Source of the DNA: Streptomyces sp. CC208A
Lineage (GTDB): Bacteria > Actinomycetota > Actinomycetes > Streptomycetales > Streptomycetaceae
Reading direction: 5' to 3'
Assembly: GCF_030010625.1 (NCBI RefSeq)
Contig: NZ_JASCXN010000015.1
Span: 85,074 to 149,073 of the forward strand
DNA: 64,000 nt
Below are positions 29,035-36,413 of this stretch, piece after piece. The translations under genes and the position numbers were made by a program. A model generated the notes under the pieces. It made no database searches. It had not been told where the DNA came from and saw only the letters and a list, made by a program, of their open reading frames with translations. The number at the start of each line of letters is the position of its first letter. The first letter of the stretch is position 1.

Positions 29035-29861
29035 CGGATGGCTCGCTTCCACTTGGCGGCGCGGGTGGCGTCGATGGTCACGTAGTGGCAGCCGGCCTTC
29101 CCCTGTACGGCGGGGACGCCCTTGCCCTTGACGGTGTCGGCGATGACGGCGAGCGGCCGGCGCTCGGCTCCGCGGTCGCCGGCGAGGATCGCGGTCAGCG
29201 CCCCCAGGTCGTGCCCGTCGGTGTGGACGGTCTCGAAGCCGAAGGCCTCGAACCGCTCGCCGAGCCGGGGCAGCGGCGAGATGTCCTCGACGTAGCCGTC
29301 GTTCTGGCCGCCGTTGCGGTCGACCACGAGGACGAAGTTGCCGAGGCCCTGGGCCGCCGCGACCTGCACGGTCTCCCAGACCAGGCCCTCCTGGAGCTCG
29401 CCGTCGCCGGCGACGGCGATGCCGAGTCCGCCGTGGCCGCCGAGGCGGCGGGCGAGCGCCCATCCGGCGGCGTACGGGACGCCGTGGCCGAGGCTGCCGG
29501 TCGGGAAGCGGACGCCGGGGACCTTGGGGCCCGGGTGCCCGGTGTAGGGCTGGTCGGCCCGTCCGTACAGCGGCGCCGGGTTCTCCGGCAGGATCCCGCT
29601 GACGTGCAGGGCCGCGTAGAGTCCGGCGGCCGCGTGGCCCTTGCTGAGGACCACCTCGGTGCCGTCCCCGGCCGAGGCCCGGTGCAGGGCCGCGATCAGG
29701 ATGTCTAGGACCGAGAGGCTGCCGCCGAGGTGGCAGCCGCGCGGGCTCGCCGCCATGTCGACGACGAGGCGCCGGGCCTCGGCCGCGCGGGCCGCGAGGG
29801 TGGCGAGCACCTCGTCGCCGCCGGCCTCCGGCCGCGCGGGGGCGTCGAGCAGGGCGGTCAT
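29031..29861 (-). CDS. Transketolase-like N-terminal subunit (TPP-binding)
   Basis: A 276-residue protein equivalent to the first half of transketolase. It contains SKGHAAAGLYAALH, the TPP diphosphate motif GDGELQEG with later Asn in VVDRNGGQND, and the end motif DTVKGKGVP. The gene overlaps the LysZ-LysK fusion upstream and the C-terminal subunit downstream, each by 4 bp. Split transketolases occur in secondary metabolism and sugar pathways; next to AmCP genes the expected acceptor is the carrier-bound glutamate semialdehyde. Confidence 0.88.
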   Translation of the reverse strand: MTALLDAPARPEAGGDEVLATLAARAAEARRLVVDMAASPRGCHLGGSLSVLDILIAALHRASAGDGTEVVLSKGHAAAGLYAALHVSGILPENPAPLYGRADQPYTGHPGPKVPGVRFPTGSLGHGVPYAAGWALARRLGGHGGLGIAVAGDGELQEGLVWETVQVAAAQGLGNFVLVVDRNGGQNDGYVEDISPLPRLGERFEAFGFETVHTDGHDLGALTAILAGDRGAERRPLAVIADTVKGKGVPAVQGKAGCHYVTIDATRAAKWKRAIR

Positions 29862-31708
29862 GAGCGGCTCCCCTCGGGCAGGGCGAACCAGCGGTTGACC
29901 GCGTCCGCCAGGAGCGAGCGGGCCGTGCGGTACTCCATGCCGCCGATCCGTTCCTCGTCGGTGTGGTCGAGCGCGGAGTCGCCCGGCCCGTACGCCACCA
30001 TCGGCACGTCCTGCCACGTGGTGGCCAGCGTGTTCATGTCCGAGGTGCCCTTCTTCACCACGAACCGGGGCCGGATCCCGGCCTCGGCGAAGGCCCGGGT
30101 GAAGACCTTCACCAGGGGGCCGGAGCGCCCGCCGGCGTAGCCGGGGGTGGCCCGCAGCACCTCGACGGTCACCCCGTCGCGGGGGCCGAGCGCGGCGGTG
30201 CGCAGCTCGGCGAGGTCGGCCGAGGGCGGCACCCGGAAGTTGAGGGTGCCGGTGGCGCGGTGCTCCTCGCGGCCGGTCCCGCAGCTGATGTCGATGACCG
30301 CGCTGAGCGCGTCGGGGGCCTGGGCGAGGACGGCCTCGCGGATCCCGCCGAGGGCGCGGATCAGCAGGTCGGGGGCGGAGACCGCGTCCATGCCGGCCGA
30401 GTGGCCGCTGGGGACCGCGGCCGTCACCCGCAGCTTGAAGAGCCCGAAGTAGCCGAGCGTCAGCTTCTCGGAGCCGCTGGGTTCGCCGATGACGACCGCG
30501 TCCGCCGGGTAGTGGTCGCGGACGTGGTAGGCGCCCTTCGAGGAGGAGATCTCCTCCTCGACCGCGCCGACCACGCACAGCCGGCCGTCCTCGGGGATGT
30601 GGGCGTGGGCGAGCACCTCCAGGAAGGCGGCGAGGCTGCCCTTGGCGTCCACACTGCCCCGGCCCCACAGCTCGTCGTCGCGCCATTCGACCGGCCAGTG
30701 GTGGGGGACCGTGTCGAGGTGGCCGAGGAGGAGCAGGGTGCGCGGGCCGGTGCCGCGGCTGGCGACCAGGTTGCCCGCCTCGTCGACCTCGGCGTTCATG
30801 CCGCGCTCGCGGCACCAGTCGGCGAGGAAGGAGGCGAGCTCGGCCTCGTCGCCCGAGACGGACGGCACGGAGACCGTCCTGGTCAGCAGGGCGAGGTCGG
30901 CGGCGGGCTCCTTGGTCCGCCAGAAGCGGGTCCAGCGGGCCGGGTCCGCCATGGTGTGCGGCCCGGTGATGGCGACGTCGGCGCTGCCCTCCAGGGCGAT
31001 CTCGGCCGCGCGCACCTTCTGGCGCATGCGGCCGCCGGCGTACCGGGCGCCCTCTCCGGGGTAGACGTTGGGGAGGGTCGAGCCGGGGTCGGCCGGGTCG
31101 GCGAGGAGCCCGGCCGTGCCGGTGACCAGGCGCAGGTGGTCGGCGCCGAGCGCGCACGCCAGGGTGGCGGCGAGGACGTCGGCGTCCACGTTGAGCGGGG
31201 CGCCGCCGTCCTGGTCGGCGACCGGCGGCGACAGGCAGACCACGTCGTACGCGTCGAGCAGCGCGGCGAGCCGCACGGCGTCGACGTCGGCGGGGACGCC
31301 GGCGCGGTGGTCGCGGACGACGAGGGTGCGGCCCTCGGCCGAGACCGCCTTGAGGGGGCGGTTGGCCCGGCCGGTGACCAGGCCGCCGCGGGCGGCGACG
31401 GCCGTGAACACGCCGAGGCCGAGGGCCTTCAGCTCGCGTTCGACGGCCGGGAGGGTGACCCGCTCGTAGGCGTCGACGAGGTGGAGCATCTCCTCCGGCG
31501 GGCAGTAGCGCACGGAGTCGCCGTTGGCCAGCGTGAGGTGCGGCATCGGGCGGCCGATGGCGGTGTAGTGGCGCTCGATGCCGGTGGCGCCGCCGGCCAC
31601 CAGGAGCACCCGGGCGCCGCGGGCGACGAGGTCCGCGACCTCCTGGTGGATGGTGCCCCGGTCGAGGGTGGCGCTGCCGGCCTTGATCACGTAGAGCGGA
31701 CGGGTCAC
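29858..31708 (-). CDS. LysZ-LysK fusion: AmCP-glutamate kinase joined to M20 carrier-releasing hydrolase
   Basis: A 616-residue two-domain protein. Residues 1-265 are an amino-acid kinase related to LysZ/ArgB (KAGSATLD, AGGATGIERHY, NVDADVLAATLACALGADHL, GGRMRQKVRAA). Residues 270-616 are an M20 metallopeptidase related to LysK/ArgE, with metal ligands His330, Asp354, Glu384-385 and a His in ALDHTDE near the end. The kinase should activate the side-chain carboxyl of carrier-bound glutamate; the hydrolase should free the finished amino acid from the carrier. These two functions are encoded separately in Thermus and in ordinary LysW systems. Confidence 0.88.
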   Translation of the reverse strand: MTRPLYVIKAGSATLDRGTIHQEVADLVARGARVLLVAGGATGIERHYTAIGRPMPHLTLANGDSVRYCPPEEMLHLVDAYERVTLPAVERELKALGLGVFTAVAARGGLVTGRANRPLKAVSAEGRTLVVRDHRAGVPADVDAVRLAALLDAYDVVCLSPPVADQDGGAPLNVDADVLAATLACALGADHLRLVTGTAGLLADPADPGSTLPNVYPGEGARYAGGRMRQKVRAAEIALEGSADVAITGPHTMADPARWTRFWRTKEPAADLALLTRTVSVPSVSGDEAELASFLADWCRERGMNAEVDEAGNLVASRGTGPRTLLLLGHLDTVPHHWPVEWRDDELWGRGSVDAKGSLAAFLEVLAHAHIPEDGRLCVVGAVEEEISSSKGAYHVRDHYPADAVVIGEPSGSEKLTLGYFGLFKLRVTAAVPSGHSAGMDAVSAPDLLIRALGGIREAVLAQAPDALSAVIDISCGTGREEHRATGTLNFRVPPSADLAELRTAALGPRDGVTVEVLRATPGYAGGRSGPLVKVFTRAFAEAGIRPRFVVKKGTSDMNTLATTWQDVPMVAYGPGDSALDHTDEERIGGMEYRTARSLLADAVNRWFALPEGSRS

Positions 31709-32769
31709 GGCGACACCGCCGTGGTGGGGAGCCCGGCCGTCTCGTCGAGACCGCAGATCAGGTTCATGGCCTGGATGGCCTGGCCGGCCGCGCCCTTGAT
31801 GAGGTTGTCGAGCGCCGCGACGGCGACGACCTGGCCGTCGCGGACGGCGATGGCGACCTCGGCGACGTTCGAGCCGACGACGGCCTTCAGCATCGGGAAG
31901 TCCTGCGGCGCCTTGGGCGCCGGGCGGACCCGTACGAAGGGCTTGCCGACGTACGCCTTGGCGTAGGCCCGCTTGACGTCGAGGGCCGAGACCCCGGGGC
32001 GCAGCCTGGTGTAGGCGGTGACCATGATGCCGCGGGCCACGTCCAGACTGTGCGTGGAGAACCGCAGGTCGATGCCGGCGCCGGTGAAGTCGGTGAGGGC
32101 CTGGTGGATCTCGGGGGCGTGCCGGTGGCCGTACAGCTTGTGGACCCGGAAGTTGCCGGTGCGCTCGGCGGGCGGCTCGTCGCTGCCGCGGCCGCCGCCG
32201 GTGGAGCCGGTCTTGGCGTCGACGATGACCTGCTCGTCCACGAGGGCCTCGGCGAAGAGCGGGTACAGGGCGTAGATGCTGGTGACGGCCATGCAGCCGG
32301 GGAGGCTGATGAACCGGTTCTCCGGTACGGAGGGGCTCAGCTCCGGCACGAAGTAGGCGAACTCCTCCAGCGGCGGGTGGGCCGCCGTCTTCGGGTAGTG
32401 CGTGCCGATCTGCTTCTCGTCCCGGAGCCGGAAGTCGCCCCCGAGGTTGAGGACGCGCTTGGCGTGCGCGGCGATCAGCGGCAGCCGCTCGGGCAGCGCG
32501 CCGGTGGGCAGGCAGCCGAAGGCGACGTCGACCGGGTCGATGTCGGCGAGCTCGGCCAGCGGGCGGAACTTGAGTCCCGCGGCCTTGGGGTGGTTGCGGA
32601 GCCAGGGGTGGACGCTGCCGACGGTGGCGCCCGCGTTGCGCTCGGCGGAGAGGAAGGCCAGCTCGACCGCCGGGTGTTCGAGGAGGAGCCGGATGACCTC
32701 GCCGCCGGTGTAGCCGCTGCCGCCGATGACGGCGACGCGGATCCGGCCGGTCTCGATGTCGTCAGCCAA
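31705..32769 (-). CDS. LysY/ArgC-like semialdehyde dehydrogenase
   Basis: A 354-residue NADPH-dependent reductase that turns an acyl phosphate into a semialdehyde. The nucleotide loop GGSGYTGG is at 16-23 and the catalytic Cys159 lies in SLPGCMAV. The start is TTG, chosen because GAGAAGG sits 7 bp before it and because it gives the proper Rossmann N-terminus; it overlaps the aminotransferase by 8 bp. LysY type (carrier-bound substrate) is preferred over ArgC because of the AmCP neighbour. Confidence 0.88.
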   Translation of the reverse strand: MADDIETGRIRVAVIGGSGYTGGEVIRLLLEHPAVELAFLSAERNAGATVGSVHPWLRNHPKAAGLKFRPLAELADIDPVDVAFGCLPTGALPERLPLIAAHAKRVLNLGGDFRLRDEKQIGTHYPKTAAHPPLEEFAYFVPELSPSVPENRFISLPGCMAVTSIYALYPLFAEALVDEQVIVDAKTGSTGGGRGSDEPPAERTGNFRVHKLYGHRHAPEIHQALTDFTGAGIDLRFSTHSLDVARGIMVTAYTRLRPGVSALDVKRAYAKAYVGKPFVRVRPAPKAPQDFPMLKAVVGSNVAEVAIAVRDGQVVAVAALDNLIKGAAGQAIQAMNLICGLDETAGLPTTAVSP

Positions 32770-34081
32770 GGCGGGCCGCCTTCTCGTACGGACGCCGGTA
32801 CTCGTTCGTCTCGACGAGCTTGCGGATGGCGTCGGGCCGCTTGGCGACCTTGTGGAAGGCGTCGGCGTACCGCTGCGCGCGCTCCCACTCGACCGGCGAG
32901 CGCAGCTCGCGGCAGAGGACGAGGGTGCTGTCGAGCATGCCGAGGGTGACGGGGAAGTCCTCCGGGCGGTGGTCGCGCGCCGCCTGGGGGTTGAGCGAGA
33001 ACGGGTAGCCGTTGCCGAAGCCGGCGCGGTGCGTGAAGGGCAGGTGGCAGGGGATGGGGGTGTTCTGCCACTCGCGGGCCGGCACGCCCTCGGCGACGAG
33101 GAGTTCGTGGACGGCCTCCTTGACCGCCCACACGGGCAGGTCGTCGAGGCCGACGGCCTCGGGGTGCAGCGTGATCCGGTACATGTTGTACGCGTGCACA
33201 TGGCCGTCCGGCACGTGCGGCGGCGTGAACAGGCCGGTGCGGGAGAGGGATTCGGCGAGGAGGCGCGCGTTGCGGGCGCGGATCTCGTCGTAGTACGGCA
33301 GCCGCTTGAGCTGGCTGGAGCCGAAGGCGGCGGCCACCCAGGACATGCCGTAGTCGATGCCGTGGCGGTCCAGGTAGGCGACGGCGCGCTCGTACGCCTC
33401 CGCGGTGGAGAAGAAGGCGATGCCGCCCTCGCCGCCCAGCGGGAAGTTCTTGTCGGCCATCAGGCTCTGCCCGGCCGCGTCGCCGAAGGAGCCGGCGACC
33501 CGGTCGCCGATCCTCGCCGAGTGGGCGTGCGAGGCGTCCTCGACGAGGGCGAGACCGTGCCGGTCCGCGAGGGCGCGCAGCGCGGGCACGTCGGCCGGCA
33601 GACCGTGGACGTGGACCGGCATCAGGGCGCGGGTCCGCGGGGTGATCGCGGCGGCGGCGGCCTCGGGGTCCATGCAGTACGTGAGCGGGTCGATGTCCAC
33701 GAAGACGGGGATCGCGTGGGCCGCGACGACCGCCTGCGCGGTGGCGATGAAGGTGAAGGCGGGGACGATCACCTCGTCACCGGGCCGCACGCCGGCGCCG
33801 ACGAGCGCCATGTGGAGGCTGGAGGTGCCGCTCGCGGTCGGCAGCGCGTACTCGGCGCCGACGTACCGGCGGTAGGCGTCCGCGAAGTCGGCGACGACCT
33901 TCTCTGGCGTCTGGCGCTGCGCCAGCATCAGGTTGAAGACGTCTTCCTTGGTGATGACCGGGAAGAGCGTGCGGCGCAGGGCCTTGGGGATCATCTCGCC
34001 GCCGCCGAGGGCGGCGAGCTCGTCCTCGATGTCCGCGGCGGAGGGCAGGGGAAGCGGCGAAGCCGGGAAGTCAGTGATCAC
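32762..34081 (-). CDS. DegT/DnrJ/EryC1/StrS family PLP aminotransferase
   Basis: A 439-residue PLP enzyme. The PLP-binding Lys is residue 211 (ADKNFPLGGEGG), and Asp182 in LVEDASHAH holds the pyridine nitrogen. TASGTSSLHMAL at 82-93 binds the phosphate. The family usually aminates keto sugars. Here the likely substrate is the keto group made by the transketolase on the carrier. GTG overlaps the stop of the shortened paralogue as GTGA. The first 50 residues are an extension before the fold starts. Confidence 0.88.
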   Translation of the reverse strand: MITDFPASPLPLPSAADIEDELAALGGGEMIPKALRRTLFPVITKEDVFNLMLAQRQTPEKVVADFADAYRRYVGAEYALPTASGTSSLHMALVGAGVRPGDEVIVPAFTFIATAQAVVAAHAIPVFVDIDPLTYCMDPEAAAAAITPRTRALMPVHVHGLPADVPALRALADRHGLALVEDASHAHSARIGDRVAGSFGDAAGQSLMADKNFPLGGEGGIAFFSTAEAYERAVAYLDRHGIDYGMSWVAAAFGSSQLKRLPYYDEIRARNARLLAESLSRTGLFTPPHVPDGHVHAYNMYRITLHPEAVGLDDLPVWAVKEAVHELLVAEGVPAREWQNTPIPCHLPFTHRAGFGNGYPFSLNPQAARDHRPEDFPVTLGMLDSTLVLCRELRSPVEWERAQRYADAFHKVAKRPDAIRKLVETNEYRRPYEKAARLG

Positions 34082-34707
34082 GAGTGTGCTCCGGAGACGG
34101 CGGCGGGTCGCGCCGCCTGGGTCAGGGCCATCCGCACGCAGGCGGCCACCAGGGGGCTGAGGCGGTAGTTGAACTGGACGCCGGGGATCAGGTCCGCGTC
34201 GGCCTCCTCCTGCGTCCACATCGTGCGCAGGTCGTAGGCGCCGAAGATCTTGAGCCGCTCGGCGCGGCTCCAGACGGTCCGGTCGTCGGTGAGGACGGCC
34301 GCGGCGGGACCGAAGCCGAGACCGGTCAGGTCCACGACCAGGGCGGGCGCGGTGGCGGCCGCGGCGAGTTCGCCGAGCCGGTCCGCGTTGCCCGCGTCCA
34401 GGGCCAGGTGGTCGTAGGCGGCGGGGCCGTCACCGGAGACGGTGACGCCGAGCCAGGAGAGGAACGCCGTCGTCTCCGCGTCCGCCCCGGCCAGGGAGAT
34501 GGTGTCCCCGTGGCCGATGCCCTGGCCGGCGAGGGCGGCGTGCAGCGCCCCGGTGCGGCTGTTGAGCAGGACGGCATGGGCGCGGCCGGTCTGCTTGGTG
34601 AGCAGCCGTTCCAGACCGGGGAGTTCCCGGTCGCTCTTCTCGATGCTCATGACCACGCCCGAGGTGAGGACGCGGGTGAGCACCGTTGCGGTGTCGAACA
34701 GTTCCAT
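34078..34707 (-). CDS. Shortened DegT-fold protein without PLP lysine
   Basis: A 209-residue protein whose two ends align with DegT aminotransferases: TGRAHAVLLNSRTGALHAAL (40-59) matches the phosphate-binding segment and IPGVQFNYRLSPLVAA (174-189) the region after the PLP Lys. The middle of the fold, with the Asp and the SFxxxK lysine, is missing or very short. It starts 92 bp after the LysX gene and overlaps the full aminotransferase by 4 bp. It may be a structural or regulatory partner in a heterodimer with that enzyme, or a decayed duplicate. Codon use looks normal, and the reading frame is intact. Confidence 0.7.
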   Translation of the reverse strand: MELFDTATVLTRVLTSGVVMSIEKSDRELPGLERLLTKQTGRAHAVLLNSRTGALHAALAGQGIGHGDTISLAGADAETTAFLSWLGVTVSGDGPAAYDHLALDAGNADRLGELAAAATAPALVVDLTGLGFGPAAAVLTDDRTVWSRAERLKIFGAYDLRTMWTQEEADADLIPGVQFNYRLSPLVAACVRMALTQAARPAAVSGAHS

Positions 34708-34799
34708 GGGAGGTCTTCTCCGTCTTGTGCGGTCTACGGGCGGCCGACGGCTCCGCGCGGGGCGTGCGGCGTGCGGCGTACGGCCTGGGGCCCGGGGGC

Positions 34800-35678
34800 C
34801 TATGCGGCGGCGACAGCCGGGGCCGCGAGCTGCTGGGCGACGTACGCGGCGAGGTGGCCGGCCACGTTCACTCCGTGGACGGCGGAGGAGCGGGCGAATT
34901 CCGGGTTGGCGTTGACCTCGAGGACGAGGAGTTCGCCGGTGGCCCGGTTCTCGACCAGGTCCACTCCGTAGAAGCCCTCGCCGAGGGCGTCCACGACCTG
35001 GCCGCAGAGCTTCTCGATCTCGGTGGTGATGTCGACGCGCTCGACCTCGGCCCCGAGGTGGGTGTTGGTGCGCCAGTCGTCGGAGACGCGCCGGATCGCG
35101 ACCACGGGCGTGCGGCCGACGACGACCACGCGCAGGTCGTGGCCGGGCTTGTCGATGTACTCCTGGACGACGACGGGGAACAGCTTCCCGCCGGCGTCGG
35201 CGGACTCGCGGCCGCCGGCCCAGGCCTCGACGCACTCGGGGCTGGTCAGCCTGGTGACTCCGCGGCCCCACGAGCCGCTGACCGGCTTCACGACCGCCGG
35301 CAGCCCGAACTCGGCCGCGAGTCCGCGGACCTGGTCGTAGCTGAAGGCGTGCCGGGTGACGGGGTGGGGGATGCCGTGCCGGGCGAAGACCAGGGACTGC
35401 AGCCCCTTGTCGTTGCACGTCTCGATGGTGGCGGCGCGGTTGAAGGTGGGGATCGCCGCGTGTTCGAGCCGGCGGGAGACGCTGATCGCGTCACGGTGGG
35501 AGAGGTTCCTGATCAGGGCGAGAGCGGGCGGGCCCGAACGGCCCGCCACCACCCCGGCCAGATCCTCCATCAGCAGCGGCTGGGCCGTCAGACCCTCGTC
35601 CCGCAGCGCCCCGAGGAGAAGTTTCTCGTCGGGCCGCAGCATGGTGACCGAGAGCAGGACCTGGGCGTCGGAGGTCAC
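34800..35678 (-). CDS. LysX-like ATP-grasp ligase for amino-group carrier protein
   Basis: A 292-residue RimK/LysX-type ATP-grasp enzyme. It should bond the alpha-amino group of glutamate (or a related acid) to the C-terminal Glu of the carrier. ATP-binding motifs are LPAVVKPVSGSWGRGVTRL and VVQEYIDKPGHDLRVVVVG; the metal site is LLVLEVNANPEF. GTG overlaps the AmCP stop as GTGA, the usual LysW-LysX layout. Followed by 92 bp without a gene. Confidence 0.9.
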   Translation of the reverse strand: MTSDAQVLLSVTMLRPDEKLLLGALRDEGLTAQPLLMEDLAGVVAGRSGPPALALIRNLSHRDAISVSRRLEHAAIPTFNRAATIETCNDKGLQSLVFARHGIPHPVTRHAFSYDQVRGLAAEFGLPAVVKPVSGSWGRGVTRLTSPECVEAWAGGRESADAGGKLFPVVVQEYIDKPGHDLRVVVVGRTPVVAIRRVSDDWRTNTHLGAEVERVDITTEIEKLCGQVVDALGEGFYGVDLVENRATGELLVLEVNANPEFARSSAVHGVNVAGHLAAYVAQQLAAPAVAAA

Positions 35679-35863
35679 TCGCCCCAGTCCTCCTCGACCT
35701 CCGGCGCGAGGTCGAGGCGCACGCCGGCCTCGGTCTTCTCGACCACCTCGTGCTCCTGGCCGCAGGCCGTGCATTCGGTGATCTCGCCCTTTTCCCAATC
35801 CGCCTGGACCTCGAAATCGGTGTCGCAGACGAGGCACTTCGGAGGTGCGATGGAAGTGGTCAT
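35675..35863 (-). CDS. LysW-type amino-group carrier protein (AmCP)
   Basis: A 62-residue acidic carrier. Cys10, Cys13, Cys31 and Cys34 form the zinc ribbon of LysW. The C-terminus ends EDWGE, whose last Glu side chain receives the amino group of the substrate. AAAGGAGAG lies before ATG. In Thermus and Sulfolobus LysW serves lysine and arginine synthesis, but Streptomyces makes lysine through diaminopimelate and arginine through acetylated intermediates, so a secondary-metabolic role is the better reading. Confidence 0.93.
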   Translation of the reverse strand: MTTSIAPPKCLVCDTDFEVQADWEKGEITECTACGQEHEVVEKTEAGVRLDLAPEVEEDWGE

Positions 35864-36128
35864 TCTTTTCTCTCCTTTATCTTTTGGGCATGCCGAAGAA
35901 TCCGGACAATGACTTTTTCTGTCAGGTCGGTGGAGGCGCGTCGGTGCGGGAGTGCGGTCGGTCGGTGGTCGACGAGTCGACGAAACGTCGCGGCCGACGC
36001 CCCTGAAAGACGTGACGGACGCGGCGAAGGCGCCGTCACGGGTGTGGTGAGGTGCGCGGGAGGTCGTCCCGGGGGTCCGTGCGGGTCGGCCGTGGGCCTC
36101 GCCCGACGTCCGAACGGTCCCTGAGGGA
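35864..36128. promoter_or_regulatory. Leader between secreted-peptide gene and AmCP operon
   Basis: 265 bp without a convincing gene. A hairpin with arms CGTGACGG/CCGTCACG (36011-36018, 36033-36040) and further inner pairs lies downstream of the peptide stop; it may be a terminator or an attenuator. The last 70 bp before AmCP are clearly richer in A and T than the surroundings, as expected for a promoter. No -35/-10 pair was assigned. Confidence 0.5.
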
Positions 36129-36278
36129 TCAGCCCCAGCCCGGGTCCGCCGGGACGCTCGTGCCGCCGGCGACGACGGAGTGGCCGGCCGGGGCGGGCGC
36201 GGCGGCGGCGCCGACGATCACCGCGGAAGCCACGGAAAAGGCGGCCACGACCTTGACGAGAATCCTCTTGAACTTCAT
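36129..36278 (-). CDS. Small secreted peptide precursor (49 residues)
   Basis: An open frame too short for usual cut-offs. It begins MKFKRILVKVVAAFSVA, a classic signal peptide with a basic start and a hydrophobic core to about residue 27, and ends in a short mature part whose last residues are VPADPGWG. AGGGGGA stands 8 bp before ATG, with AAGGA directly before it. It is divergent from the LuxR-type regulator and 265 bp upstream of the AmCP. Similar small exported peptides next to LuxR-type regulators occur in Streptomyces and are suspected signals; a signalling role here is an inference. Confidence 0.65.
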   Translation of the reverse strand: MKFKRILVKVVAAFSVASAVIVGAAAAPAPAGHSVVAGGTSVPADPGWG

Positions 36279-36413
36279 TCCTTATTTCCCCCTGTCTGTG
36301 AGGGCGCCGACCCCTCCGGCGTCCTTGATGAAAATCCTGCACCAGGGGGAAGGTTGCGGGAAGCCGCTCCAGGCATCAGGATCATGCACTGCTGAAACCT
36401 GAAGGGGGAGGAT

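Noticed and set aside
21389..35863. Operon as ordinary lysine or arginine synthesis of the LysW type
   Set aside because: Streptomyces makes lysine through diaminopimelate and arginine through acetylated intermediates. Split transketolase, DegT aminotransferase, extra ligases, MFS and ABM genes point to secondary metabolism.
35860..36342. 160-codon minus-strand frame between AmCP and the LuxR gene
   Set aside because: Extremely Arg-rich, no plausible start site, and out of frame with the much better supported 49-residue secreted peptide in the same stretch.
20433..36413. AmCP cluster as an integrative element in tRNA-Ala
   Set aside because: No integrase or excisionase, and no copy of the tRNA 3' end at the far border. 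A 13-base match to the T arm near 6030 is not in a flanking position.
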